A DNA stretch of 6,863 bases, taken from the NCBI GenBank assembly GCA_946481265.1, contig CAMLNE010000235.1:1-6863 (forward strand), written 5' to 3'. This DNA comes from an uncultured Panacagrimonas sp. Its GTDB lineage: Bacteria; Pseudomonadota; Gammaproteobacteria; Nevskiales; Nevskiaceae. Position numbers and translations under genes: made by a program. The notes under the pieces were generated by a model. The model was given only the letters and a program-made list of their open reading frames with translations. It did not search any database and had not been told where the DNA came from. The number at the start of each line of letters is the position of its first letter. Position 1 is the first letter of the stretch. Shown here piece by piece: positions 1 through 6,006 of the stretch.

Positions 1-246
1 GCCGACCAGTGCGCAGGCGGCGCGGCGATGACGCTGCTGACGCCGGCCGATCGCGTCGTGACGGTGGAATTCAAGATCAACATGCTGCGCCCCGGGCGTG
101 GCGAGCGCCTGCACTGCCGGGGCCAGGTGCTCAAGCCCGGTCGCAACCTGTTCGTCTCCGAGGCGGACGTCTTCGCGGTCCAGGACGGGCAGCGCACGCT
201 GGCGGCGAAGCTGAGCGCGACGCTGGCGGTGCTGCCGCCGGCATGA
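1..246 (+). CDS. PaaI-family hotdog-fold thioesterase, C-terminal fragment (5' end outside window)
   Basis: The reading frame is open from base 1 and gives 81 residues ending in TGA, so this is the C-terminal half of a protein that starts upstream. It begins ADQCAGGAAMTLL and continues with VVTVEFKINMLRP and a GRNLFVSEADVFA segment. These match the PaaI/YdiI-type acyl-CoA thioesterase pattern: the central hotdog helix, then the T-V-E-F-K-I-N strand, then the strand with the R-x-G-R turn. Such enzymes hydrolyse acyl-CoA thioesters in the cytoplasm; the substrate cannot be read from this fragment. The catalytic acid of the family normally lies upstream, around the start of the helix, and is not in view. 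The stop overlaps the btuF start (ATGA at 243-246), so the two genes are probably cotranscribed and translationally coupled, although a role for a thioesterase in B12 uptake is not evident. The ATG at 28 is internal and is not the start. Confidence 0.8.
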   Translation, partial: ADQCAGGAAMTLLTPADRVVTVEFKINMLRPGRGERLHCRGQVLKPGRNLFVSEADVFAVQDGQRTLAAKLSATLAVLPPA

Positions 247-1088
247 GGATGCGCGCGGTTCTGGTCGTGCTCGCGCTGCTCGGCACGGCGCTGCCGGCGC
301 AGGCGGCGCGTGTCATCGCACTCGCGCCACACCTGGCCGAACTGGTGTGCGCGGCCGGCGCCTGCGACCAGCTGGTGGGCGTGGTCAAGTACAGCGATTA
401 CCCGGCGTCGGTGCGCGCGCTGCCGCAGGTGGGTGACGCGCATGCCGTCAACGCCGAGGCGGTGCTGGCGCTCAAGCCGGACCTGATCCTGAGCTGGGAC
501 AGTGGCACGCCCGCGCGCACGGTGGCGCAGCTCGAGCGGCTGAAGCTGCGCGTGGAGCCCATCCGCGTGCAATCGCTCGACGACGTCGGCCTCGCGCTTC
601 AGCGCGTCGGCGCGCTGCTCGGTACCGAGGACGCGGCCGGCCAGGTCGAGGCGAAGTTCCGACGGGACGTCGATGCGCTGCGTGCGCGCTATGCGGACGC
701 GACGCCGATCGACGCGATGTACCAGATCGAACCCGATCCGGTGTTCACCGTGAACCGCAATTCGCCGATCAGCGAGGCGCTGGGTGTGTGTGGCGCACGC
801 AACGTGTTCGGCGATTACGGACGCATTGCCGGGCCGGTCGGCCGCGAGGCGGTGCTGGCCGCCGATCCCGGTGCGATCCTGTTCGGGCGGCAGGACGATG
901 TCGAGGGCATCCGCCGCGGCTGGACCCGTTTCAGGCGCATGCGCGCGGTACGTGCGGACAACCTGATCGCGGTCGACGCCGACATCCTGGCCCGCGCCAC
1001 CCCGCGCATGGCCGAGGGCATCGCCGAGTTGTGCGCCGCGCTGGACGGCGCGAGGGCGAGGCTCGCCGCGCTGCGCGACGCGCCCTGA
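243..1088 (+). CDS. btuF: BtuF-like periplasmic cobalamin-binding protein of an ABC transporter
   Basis: This is a 281-residue class III solute-binding protein (helical-backbone type, as BtuF and FhuD). Residues 1-21 form a signal peptide: Arg at 2 and 4, a Val/Leu-rich core, then PAQA before the likely cleavage site. The mature protein starts with RVIALAPHLAEL. Motifs shared with E. coli BtuF are SDYP (51-54), ALKPDLILSW (76-85), VCGARNVFGD (182-191), GREAVLAADP and ATPRMAEGIAELC near the end. Cys183 and Cys264 sit where BtuF has its disulfide pair. The family carries vitamin B12 from the outer-membrane receptor to BtuCD. The receptor and a B12-modifying enzyme are encoded convergently next door, which supports cobalamin over haem or siderophore as ligand. 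I chose the ATG at 243 because it overlaps the upstream stop and gives a complete signal peptide; ATG 249 is possible. There is no clear Shine-Dalgarno sequence, so coupling to the upstream gene is likely. No btuC or btuD is visible. Confidence 0.85.
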   Translation: MRMRAVLVVLALLGTALPAQAARVIALAPHLAELVCAAGACDQLVGVVKYSDYPASVRALPQVGDAHAVNAEAVLALKPDLILSWDSGTPARTVAQLERLKLRVEPIRVQSLDDVGLALQRVGALLGTEDAAGQVEAKFRRDVDALRARYADATPIDAMYQIEPDPVFTVNRNSPISEALGVCGARNVFGDYGRIAGPVGREAVLAADPGAILFGRQDDVEGIRRGWTRFRRMRAVRADNLIAVDADILARATPRMAEGIAELCAALDGARARLAALRDAP

Positions 1089-1091
1089 TTG

Positions 1092-1122
1092 TCCGCGGCG
1101 CAGGCCCTTGGGGCGCCGCGGA
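1092..1122. terminator. GC-rich hairpin between convergent btuF and adenosyltransferase genes
   Basis: A perfect 10-bp inverted repeat (TCCGCGGCGC at 1092-1101 and GCGCCGCGGA at 1113-1122) surrounds an 11-nt loop. It fills the gap between the btuF stop (1086-1088) and the stop of the opposite gene (1123-1125). Position and symmetry suit a shared bidirectional transcription stop. Neither strand has a T-run after the stem, so it is not a textbook intrinsic terminator and may instead block read-through or protect 3' ends. Confidence 0.6.
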
Positions 1123-1674
1123 TCAGGCCGGCTTGCTGTGCTGCCAGCTCGACTCCGTCGCGCCATCCGCGCGGCCGAGCACGCGAGCGACCACGAACAG
1201 GTAATCCGAAAGCCGGTTGAGGAGCTTCATGACCGGCGGGTTGACCGGCTCCTCCGCGTGCAGCGCCCACACCGCGCGCTCGGCACGGCGCGCGACGGTA
1301 CGCGCGACATGGCAGGCGGCCGTCGCGGGGCTACCGCCGGGCATGATGAAATCCTTGAGCGGCGGCAGGTCCTCGTTCAGGTCGTGCAGCGCCTGGTCGA
1401 AGCCGAGCACGTCCTCGTCATTCACCAGCTGCCCGCCCGGCCAGGACAGCTCGCCCCCCAGGTTGAACAGCAGCTGCTGGGTGGCGGCGAGCCGGTCGCG
1501 CACCGCCTCCGGCAACGCGTGCGTGAGCACCACGCCGATCTGCGAGTTGAGTTCGTCGACATCGCCCATCGCGCAGACGCGCAGATGGTGTTTGGGGACG
1601 CGCGAGCCGTCGGTGAGACCGGTGGTGCCGGTGTCCCCGGTGCGCGTGGCGATCTTGCTGAGTCGGTGGCCCAT
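1123..1674 (-). CDS. PduO-type ATP:cob(I)alamin adenosyltransferase
   Basis: This 183-residue protein is full length for the PduO-type (ATR/MMAB) family, which transfers the 5'-deoxyadenosyl group of ATP to cob(I)alamin to make adenosylcobalamin in the cytoplasm. The N-terminal ATP-binding segment KIATRTGDTGTTGL is at residues 7-20, followed by GDVDELNSQIG (37-47). FIMPGGSPATAACHVARTVARRAER (109-133) is the second family signature, and LNRLSDYLFVVARVL (152-166) the third. These are the family's active-site regions. The start ATG at 1674 gives the standard M-x-x-x-L-S-K-I-A-T-R-T-G-D beginning and has AGGA about ten bases upstream; a longer frame to 1743 adds residues that do not belong to the family. 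It lies 87 bases downstream of the btuB-like gene on the same strand, so it is probably in the same riboswitch-controlled transcript. I give no symbol because pduO refers to propanediol operons and cobO to a different fold. Confidence 0.95.
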   Translation of the reverse strand: MGHRLSKIATRTGDTGTTGLTDGSRVPKHHLRVCAMGDVDELNSQIGVVLTHALPEAVRDRLAATQQLLFNLGGELSWPGGQLVNDEDVLGFDQALHDLNEDLPPLKDFIMPGGSPATAACHVARTVARRAERAVWALHAEEPVNPPVMKLLNRLSDYLFVVARVLGRADGATESSWQHSKPA

Positions 1675-1761
1675 GGGTGTGGTCCTGGATGCGAGAAGGG
1701 AAACGGCGGGGAAGCGTAGCGAGCTAGCGCGGGCCGTTGCCAACCCGCCGGTGGCGCAACC

Positions 1762-3756
1762 TCACCAGGCATAGGCAAGGGACAGGCGTCCATTGGTGCC
1801 GGGCGAGGGATAGAACGCGGGAACCTCGGCGAAGCTTGCGTCGAAGCTGCTGCCGCCATACTCGCTGTATTCATGGTCGAGCAGGTTGTTGATGCGCAGG
1901 CGCGCGGTCCAGCGACCCTGCTGCCACTGCAGGTGCGAGTTGAGCAGGCCATGGCCCGGCAGCTCGTCGAGCGAGTTGTCGAAGTCACCGCCCAGCGGCC
2001 GCCGGCCGATGCCCTGCAGCTCGGCGTAGATCCGCCAGGCCGGCGCGACCTGCCAGGTGCCGGACAGGCTGCCGCCGCGCGATGCCACCAGCGGCACGTC
2101 CTGGCCCTTGAAATCGCCGTCGGTGACCTCGGCGTCGACATAGCGGGCGTTGGCGGCCAGCGTGAGCGCCGGCAGCGGCAGCCAGCGCAGGCTCAGGGTG
2201 GCGCCGGTGCGGCGCGTACGGTCGAGGTTGAAGTTGAGGAAGTTGACCGGGTCGAAGGCGATCTCGTCGCGCGACACCAGCCGGAACGCGGACAGTTCGA
2301 CCGCGCCGTGCGTGCCGCGCCATTCGATGCCGGCTTCGGTGGACCAGCCGTGCTGCGTGTCGAGCAGGATCGAGGCCGGTGCCCCGAAGGGCACCGAGAC
2401 GGTCAGCTCGTCGATCTTGGGGTAGCGGTAGTTGCGGTCGATGCGGGTGTACAGGCGCCAGGCCGGCGCCGGCTGCCAGGCCAGGCCGAGGCCGCCGGCG
2501 GTCTGGTCGTCGCCGTAGGCTTCGGCGTCGACGAAGCTGAAGTCGTCGCGCACCTCGCCGTCGAGTCGCGAATGGCGCACGCCCAGGGTCAGCGCGGTAT
2601 GCAGCGGCATCGGCAGCACCACCTGGGCGTAGGCGTCGAGCTGCTCCTGGCGGCCGCGCGATTGGCCCAGCGGCGAGCTCAGCAGGTAATCGGAACGCTG
2701 CGCGTCGGCACCGAGGGTCAGCGTGCCCTCGCCGTGCGCAAGCGACAGCGAGCGCACCAGGCGCGGGTTGAACGAGCCGAGCTTGCGCTCCTGCAGCGAG
2801 TCGTCGCCGGACGCGCCACTGGCGAAGCTGATGCGAAAGTCGCCCTCGCTGCGCCGATAGGTGGCCTCGGCCAGCGCGCGCCAGGGCGAGGCGCCCAGCG
2901 CGCGGTCCGCGCCGACTCGCCAGGTCTGCGTGCGCGTATCGGAGAAGTCGTTGCGAAAGTTGGGCAGCGCCTGGCGGCGGTCCTCGCGGACGTCGTTCTC
3001 GAACATCGCCCCGGGCGTCTGCAGGTCCTCGGCGATGAAACCGGCCTCGGCGAAGACGCTGCCGCCATCGGTGATCCAGTCGGCGCGGCCGAGTGCATTC
3101 GACTGACGGATCTGGTTGTGGTCGCGGTAGTTGTCGCTGCTGCGCGTGCCGCCGCTGAGCCGCCAGGCCAGGGCGCCGGCGCGATCGGCCGCGCGCAGCT
3201 TCACGCCCAGCGCATCGTAGCTGCCGCCTTCCGCCTCGAGCGCGTAGGCGCGTGCGCCCGGTGCGCGCGTGATGATGTTGATCACCCCGCCCACCGCCTG
3301 ATCGCCGTACAGCGCGCCGGCACTGCCCTGCAGGATCTCGATGCGCTCGACGTCCCGCAGCGCGACGCTGTTGAGGTCCGGCGGCGTGATGTCGGAATTG
3401 TTGAGCCGGCGGCCATCGACCAGCACCAGGGTGTTGGCGTTGGCGGTATCGCCGAAGCCGCGTGCGTCGACCTGCGCGCGCGACCCGTCGCCGTAGATGT
3501 CGGAAACCTGCACCAGGCCGCTCTGGCGCAGCACCTGGTCCAGATGGGTGGCGCCGCTGGCCTCGATCTGCGTGCGGTCGATCACGGTGACGCCCGCCGG
3601 CAGGCGGTTGATCGGTTGCGGCGAGCGCGTACCGGTGACGATCACGGTCGGTGCCGGCCCGGCGGTCGCCACCTGCTGCGCGCAGACCGGCCCGGCCAGG
3701 GCGAGGGACAGCAGGAAGAAGGCGCTGGCGACGCCCGAATCGGAGGGAAAGTTCAT
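1762..3756 (-). CDS. btuB: TonB-dependent outer-membrane receptor, probably vitamin B12 receptor BtuB
   Basis: This 664-residue TonB-dependent transporter is preceded by a cobalamin riboswitch. Residues 1-26 are a signal peptide with hydrophobic core AFFLLSLALAG and cleavage after VCA. A TonB-box-like TVIVTGTR is at 37-44. The plug domain follows, with DQVLRQSGLVQVSD (73-86), LVLVDGRRLN (110-119), VERIEILQGSAGALYG (136-151) and GGVINIITR (156-164). The remainder is a 22-strand-type beta-barrel rich in alternating aromatic and polar residues, with LRINNLLDHEYSEYGG near the end and a C-terminal aromatic (AYAW), the usual signal for outer-membrane assembly. The start ATG at 3756 has GGGAG six bases upstream. 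The frame stays open to 3909, but that extension runs through the riboswitch and would bury the signal peptide. Substrate assignment to cobalamin rests on the riboswitch, the adjacent adenosyltransferase and the nearby btuF; the barrel sequence alone does not prove it. Confidence 0.87.
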   Translation of the reverse strand: MNFPSDSGVASAFFLLSLALAGPVCAQQVATAGPAPTVIVTGTRSPQPINRLPAGVTVIDRTQIEASGATHLDQVLRQSGLVQVSDIYGDGSRAQVDARGFGDTANANTLVLVDGRRLNNSDITPPDLNSVALRDVERIEILQGSAGALYGDQAVGGVINIITRAPGARAYALEAEGGSYDALGVKLRAADRAGALAWRLSGGTRSSDNYRDHNQIRQSNALGRADWITDGGSVFAEAGFIAEDLQTPGAMFENDVREDRRQALPNFRNDFSDTRTQTWRVGADRALGASPWRALAEATYRRSEGDFRISFASGASGDDSLQERKLGSFNPRLVRSLSLAHGEGTLTLGADAQRSDYLLSSPLGQSRGRQEQLDAYAQVVLPMPLHTALTLGVRHSRLDGEVRDDFSFVDAEAYGDDQTAGGLGLAWQPAPAWRLYTRIDRNYRYPKIDELTVSVPFGAPASILLDTQHGWSTEAGIEWRGTHGAVELSAFRLVSRDEIAFDPVNFLNFNLDRTRRTGATLSLRWLPLPALTLAANARYVDAEVTDGDFKGQDVPLVASRGGSLSGTWQVAPAWRIYAELQGIGRRPLGGDFDNSLDELPGHGLLNSHLQWQQGRWTARLRINNLLDHEYSEYGGSSFDASFAEVPAFYPSPGTNGRLSLAYAW

Positions 3757-3767
3757 CTGGGGCTCCC

Positions 3768-3789
3768 GCGGCCACGTCCCCGTAGCCGC
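3768..3789 (-). promoter_or_regulatory. Hairpin abutting the btuB Shine-Dalgarno sequence
   Basis: On the - strand the leader contains GCGGCTACG, a GGGA loop and CGTGGCCGC, forming a 9-bp stem (eight Watson-Crick pairs and one G-U). The base following the stem is the first G of the btuB Shine-Dalgarno GGGAG (+ strand 3763-3767). The stem does not cover the ribosome site but directly borders it, so it may influence initiation or serve as part of the riboswitch expression platform. Confidence 0.45.
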
Positions 3790-3795
3790 CTCGAA

Positions 3796-3824
3796 TGCAA
3801 AACCGGCTCGTGCCGGGACTTGCA
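3796..3824 (-). terminator. Terminator-like expression platform of the cobalamin riboswitch
   Basis: Just after the B12 box the - strand reads CCGGC, loop ACGA, GCCGG, then TTTT (stem arms at + 3812-3816 and 3803-3807, T-run 3799-3802). An outer TGCAA/TTGCA pairing (3820-3824 with 3796-3800) can extend it across a small internal loop. The stem is short and the T-run only four bases, so termination strength is uncertain. The 3' arm GCCGGT is also perfectly complementary to ACCGGC inside the B12 box (+ 3826-3831), giving an alternative anti-terminator helix. It lies in the leader, about 40 bases upstream of the btuB start. Confidence 0.55.
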
Positions 3825-3990
3825 GGCCGGTCTCCGGACTCATGGGCGTTTCGGCGGCGCCTTCCCGGATCGTTCGACGATCCAGTGGCGTGTGGCCACG
3901 TCTTCCCATTTACCGTTGCGGGGGCAGTGTCCGTATTGCACGGACTTCCCGTTTAACGCCGAGACAGTGGACTGCGTCGGCGCACCTGCG
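3821..3990 (-). promoter_or_regulatory. Cobalamin (B12) riboswitch controlling btuB
   Basis: The conserved core of the cobalamin riboswitch is present in order on the - strand. GGGAAG begins at 3950, followed by a GTCCGT/ACGGAC hairpin (3929-3945). The highly conserved CTGCCCCCGCAACGGTAA stretch lies at about 3910-3927. GCCACTG is followed by a hairpin with a 7-bp GGATCGT/ACGATCC stem (3867-3883) and then GGGAAGGC. The B12 box GTCCGGAGACCGGCCTGC ends near 3822. The closing P1 helix can form between GCAGG (3985-3989) and CCTGC (3822-3826). Between P1 and the core lies an extra imperfect hairpin (3958-3981). In this family adenosylcobalamin binding lowers expression of uptake genes downstream. 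The element sits directly before the btuB-like receptor, and its output probably covers the adenosyltransferase too. Exact 5' and 3' limits are estimated. Confidence 0.95.
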
Positions 3991-3996
3991 GGGCGG

Positions 3997-4025
3997 ATCT
4001 TACGCCTCGCGCCGGCGACCGGCAG
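3997..4025 (-). promoter_or_regulatory. Possible promoter for the riboswitch-btuB transcript
   Basis: On the - strand TAAGAT (+ 3997-4002) matches four of six bases of the sigma-70 -10 consensus and is correctly placed to start a transcript just before the riboswitch P1 strand. The hexamer 17 bases upstream, CTGCCG (4020-4025), is a poor -35. This is the best candidate in the 47-base gap after tsaD. Read-through from tsaD is an alternative, since I see no T-tract terminator there, only a small GCCGG/CCGGC hairpin (4011-4023). Confidence 0.3.
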
Positions 4026-4037
4026 TGACGGTTCGTG

Positions 4038-5072
4038 TCAGGCCGTGCGAGAGGTTCGATCACCGGGCGCACGCAGCTCGCCGAGCGGCCAGCGCGGCGT
4101 GGTGAACAGCGCGCGATCGGCCGGCAGGCCGTCCATGCGCCGGGCCCAGCCGGCGTGGGCAATCATCGCGGCGTTGTCGGTGCAGAACTCGGGACGCGGG
4201 AAGAACAGCGCGAATCCCCTGTCTTCGGACAGGCGGCGCAGCTTCTCGCGCAGGCGCAGATTGGCGCCGACACCGCCGGCCACGATCAGCGCGCGATGGC
4301 CGGTGGCGGCCAGCGCCCGCTCGCACTTGATGCAGAGCGTGTCGGTCACCGCCTCTTCGAAGCCGCGTGCCAGGTCGGCACGCGCCGCCTCGTCCTGCGC
4401 GCGCGGCAGCGCCACCAGCACGGCCGTCTTCAGGCCGCTGAAGCTGAAGTCGAGCCCGGGGCGGTCGGTCATTGGCCGCGGAAAGCGGAACACGCCGGGC
4501 TGGCCGCGCTCGGCCAGGCGCGCCAGGTGCGGTCCGCCAGGGTAGGGCAAGCCGAGCAGCTTGGCGGTCTTGTCGAAGGCCTCGCCGACCGCGTCGTCCA
4601 GGCTCTCGCCGAGCAGGGTGTAGCGGCCGATCCCTTCGACCGCGATCAGCATGGTGTGTCCGCCCGACACCAGCAGGGCGGTGAACGGGAAGGCCGGCGC
4701 CGGCGATTCGAGCATCGGCGCCAGCAGGTGGCCTTCCATGTGATGCACCGGGATCAGCGGCAGGCCGTGCGCGCTGGCGATCCCGGCCGCCACCGCGGCG
4801 CCGACCATCAGCGCGCCGATCAGGCCGGGCCCCGCGGTATAGGCCACCCCATCGAGGTCGGCGAAGGCCAGGCCGGCGGCGTCAAGGGTCTCGCGCAGCA
4901 GCGGTGCGATGCGCGTGACGTGGTCGCGCGAGGCCAGTTCCGGCACCACGCCGCCGTAGCGGGCATGCAGATCCACCTGCGAGTGCAGCCGGTGCGCGAG
5001 CAGGCCCCGCGTGCCGTCGTAGACTGCGCAGGCGGTCTCGTCGCAGGAGGTTTCGATTCCGAGGATGGGCAT
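4038..5072 (-). CDS. tsaD: tRNA N6-adenosine threonylcarbamoyltransferase TsaD
   Basis: This 344-residue protein is a full-length TsaD (Gcp/YgjD/Kae1), the ASKHA-fold enzyme that transfers threonylcarbamoyl from TC-AMP to A37 of ANN-decoding tRNAs, making t6A with TsaB, TsaE and TsaC. The start [13 protein letters not shown] is typical. The [13 protein letters not shown] segment is at 40-52, [14 protein letters not shown] at 78-91, and the metal-binding HHMEGH at 110-115 supplies His111 and His115. VSGGHT is at 135-140, [10 protein letters not shown] at 209-218, GGVGAN at 266-271, and CTDNAAMIA (297 onward) supplies the third metal ligand, Asp299. Nothing essential is missing. I chose the ATG at 5072 by family alignment. 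An in-frame ATG at 5099 has a better placed GGAA and would add nine residues. It is divergent from rpsU across a 120-base gap, an arrangement common in Gammaproteobacteria. Downstream on the same strand is the btuB riboswitch. Confidence 0.98.
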   Translation of the reverse strand: MPILGIETSCDETACAVYDGTRGLLAHRLHSQVDLHARYGGVVPELASRDHVTRIAPLLRETLDAAGLAFADLDGVAYTAGPGLIGALMVGAAVAAGIASAHGLPLIPVHHMEGHLLAPMLESPAPAFPFTALLVSGGHTMLIAVEGIGRYTLLGESLDDAVGEAFDKTAKLLGLPYPGGPHLARLAERGQPGVFRFPRPMTDRPGLDFSFSGLKTAVLVALPRAQDEAARADLARGFEEAVTDTLCIKCERALAATGHRALIVAGGVGANLRLREKLRRLSEDRGFALFFPRPEFCTDNAAMIAHAGWARRMDGLPADRALFTTPRWPLGELRAPGDRTSRTA

Positions 5073-5123
5073 CGCGGCAGTTTCCGGCCTGGGCGGCATC
5101 GTTTCCAGTCGCGCTGCGCCGCT

Positions 5124-5152
5124 TTGCAATCCGTGCCTCCCGGGCTTAGCAT
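5124..5152 (+). promoter_or_regulatory. Candidate sigma-70 promoter of the rpsU-yqeY-dnaG operon
   Basis: TTGCAA (5124-5129) and TAGCAT (5147-5152) are separated by exactly 17 bases and each matches four of six consensus bases. Transcription would start near 5159, just before the rpsU leader hairpin and about 34 bases from the ATG. It lies in the tsaD-rpsU intergenic region. I saw no clear LexA-type operator of the kind known upstream of E. coli rpsU. Inferred from spacing and position only. Confidence 0.55.
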
Positions 5153-5164
5153 CTGCGCCCTTTT

Positions 5165-5178
5165 TCCCACCTCTGGGA
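5165..5178 (+). promoter_or_regulatory. rpsU leader hairpin enclosing the Shine-Dalgarno sequence
   Basis: TCCCA (5165-5169), loop CCTC and TGGGA (5174-5178) form a perfect 5-bp stem, extendable by a T-G pair (5164/5179). The 3' arm contains most of GGGAG (5175-5179), the only Shine-Dalgarno-like sequence before rpsU. That site is 13 bases from the ATG, longer than usual. The helix would compete with 16S rRNA pairing and could modulate S21 synthesis. Confidence 0.5.
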
Positions 5179-5192
5179 GCGTAAGCCTTCTC

Positions 5193-5408
5193 ATGCCTGC
5201 CGTCCGCGTCCGCGAAAACGAACCCTTCGAAGTTGCCCTGCGGCGATTCAAGCGCACCTGCGAAAAGGCCGGCGTCCTTACCGACGTGCGCAAGAAGGAG
5301 TTCTTCGAGAAGCCCAGCATGGAACGCAAGCGCAAGCGCGCCGCGGCCGTGAAGCGCCAGCAGAAGCGGGTTTCGCGTGACGTGACGCGCCGTACCCGCC
5401 TGTACTGA
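5193..5408 (+). CDS. rpsU: 30S ribosomal protein S21
   Basis: The 71-residue product is the exact usual length of gammaproteobacterial S21. It begins [20 protein letters not shown], has [10 protein letters not shown] in the middle, and ends with a strongly basic tail ([16 protein letters not shown]) and RRTRLY. All of these are hallmarks of the family. S21 binds the 30S platform near the 3' end of 16S rRNA and helps initiation complexes form. It is the first gene of the macromolecular-synthesis operon, followed by yqeY (86-base gap) and dnaG; the sigma-factor gene rpoD commonly follows but is beyond this window. The ATG at 5193 is fixed by homology. The reading frame is open far upstream, antisense to tsaD, but that extension has no S21 character. 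Confidence 0.99.
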   Translation: MPAVRVRENEPFEVALRRFKRTCEKAGVLTDVRKKEFFEKPSMERKRKRAAAVKRQQKRVSRDVTRRTRLY

Positions 5409-5421
5409 GCGGGGAGGGGCG

Positions 5422-5454
5422 GGGCCTTCGTTGCGGCCTGGCCGCGACGCGCCC
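5422..5454 (+). promoter_or_regulatory. Strong intercistronic hairpin between rpsU and yqeY
   Basis: CGTTGCGGC (5429-5437), loop CTG and GCCGCGACG (5441-5449) form a 9-bp stem with one T-G pair. An outer GGGC (5422-5425) can pair with GCCC (5451-5454) across a small internal loop. There is no T-run, so it is not a full intrinsic terminator. In E. coli a partial terminator follows rpsU and lowers dnaG expression; this hairpin is placed to act as an equivalent attenuator or as a 3' end stabiliser for rpsU mRNA. That role is inferred. Confidence 0.5.
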
Positions 5455-5494
5455 TGACGCGGATGACCGAAACGATGCCCATGCCCTCGAGCCC

Positions 5495-5944
5495 ATGACC
5501 GATCTGAAGACCAGAGTGCTGGACGACATCAAGACCGCCATGAAAGCCGGGGATCGTGACCGGCTGGGCGTCCTGCGCATGCTGTCCTCCGAGATCAAGA
5601 ACCGCGAAGTGGTCGACGCGGTGGAGATCACCGACGCGGTGGTGATCGCGTCGATCGAGAAGATGGTCAAGCAGCGGCGCGATTCCGAAAACCAGTTCCG
5701 CAACGGCAACCGCCCGGACCTGGCCGACAAGGAAGCGGGCGAGATCGTCGTGCTCATGGAGTATCTGCCGCAGCAGTTGTCCGCGGCCGAGGTCGATGCC
5801 CTGATCGCCCAGGCGATCGCCGAGACCGGCGCCCAGGGGGCCAAGGACATGGGCCGGCTGATGGCCTGGCTCAAGCCCCGCGTGGCGGGCAAGACCGATA
5901 TGGGCAAGCTGTCGGGATCGATCAAGGCAAGACTGGCGGGCTGA
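5495..5944 (+). CDS. yqeY: GatB/YqeY domain protein
   Basis: This 149-residue protein matches the full stand-alone YqeY family. Signature segments are [27 protein letters not shown] near the start, [11 protein letters not shown] around 53-63, EYLPQQLS around 88-95, and the C-terminal [27 protein letters not shown]. The C-terminal region resembles the tail domain of GatB, the tRNA-dependent amidotransferase subunit that contacts tRNA. The cellular role of free-standing YqeY is not established, so tRNA binding is only an inference from the fold. The gene commonly sits between rpsU and dnaG in proteobacteria, as here. The start at 5495 has only a weak ribosome-binding site. An 11-codon frame beginning at 5463 ends in a TGA that overlaps this ATG, which could couple translation. 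Confidence 0.95.
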   Translation: MTDLKTRVLDDIKTAMKAGDRDRLGVLRMLSSEIKNREVVDAVEITDAVVIASIEKMVKQRRDSENQFRNGNRPDLADKEAGEIVVLMEYLPQQLSAAEVDALIAQAIAETGAQGAKDMGRLMAWLKPRVAGKTDMGKLSGSIKARLAG

Positions 5945-5953
5945 AGGCCCTCC

Positions 5954-5997
5954 ATTCCCGCGCAGGCCCGCGCAGGCGGGGCCGAAGCGTCCCCGCC
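5954..5997. repeat. Degenerate REP-like element with a 10-bp tandem duplication
   Basis: ATTCCCGCGCAGG at 5954-5966 is the left half of the common palindromic repeat ATTCCCGC-N-GCGGGAAT. The unit CCCGCGCAGG then occurs twice in direct succession (5957-5966 and 5967-5976), and the expected right arm GGGAAT has become GGGGCC. The right part also forms a separate 7-bp inverted repeat, GGCGGGG (5975-5981) with CCCCGCC (5991-5997), around a 9-base loop. This could fold at the 3' end of yqeY. No T-run follows. Confidence 0.65.
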
Positions 5998-6006
5998 ATC
6001 TTCTGG

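Noticed and set aside
9..242. A 359-codon version of btuF starting at base 9
   Set aside because: The extra N-terminus overlaps the thioesterase in another frame and would hide the signal peptide beginning at 243.
1675..1743. A longer adenosyltransferase start at 1743
   Set aside because: The 23 extra residues precede the conserved family N-terminus, and the ATG at 1674 has its own AGGA upstream.
3757..3909. A longer btuB start at 3909
   Set aside because: The added 51 residues translate the riboswitch and would place the signal peptide internally. ATG 3756 has a well-placed GGGAG and a normal signal peptide.
1873..4545. An 890-codon open frame on the + strand
   Set aside because: It runs antisense through btuB, the riboswitch and into tsaD. 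The translation is low-complexity (Arg, Ala, Gln, Val rich) with no family motifs, as expected for the opposite strand of GC-rich genes.
4035..5408. A 457-codon + strand frame that would extend rpsU at its N-terminus
   Set aside because: S21 is complete at 71 residues from 5193; the upstream part is antisense to tsaD.
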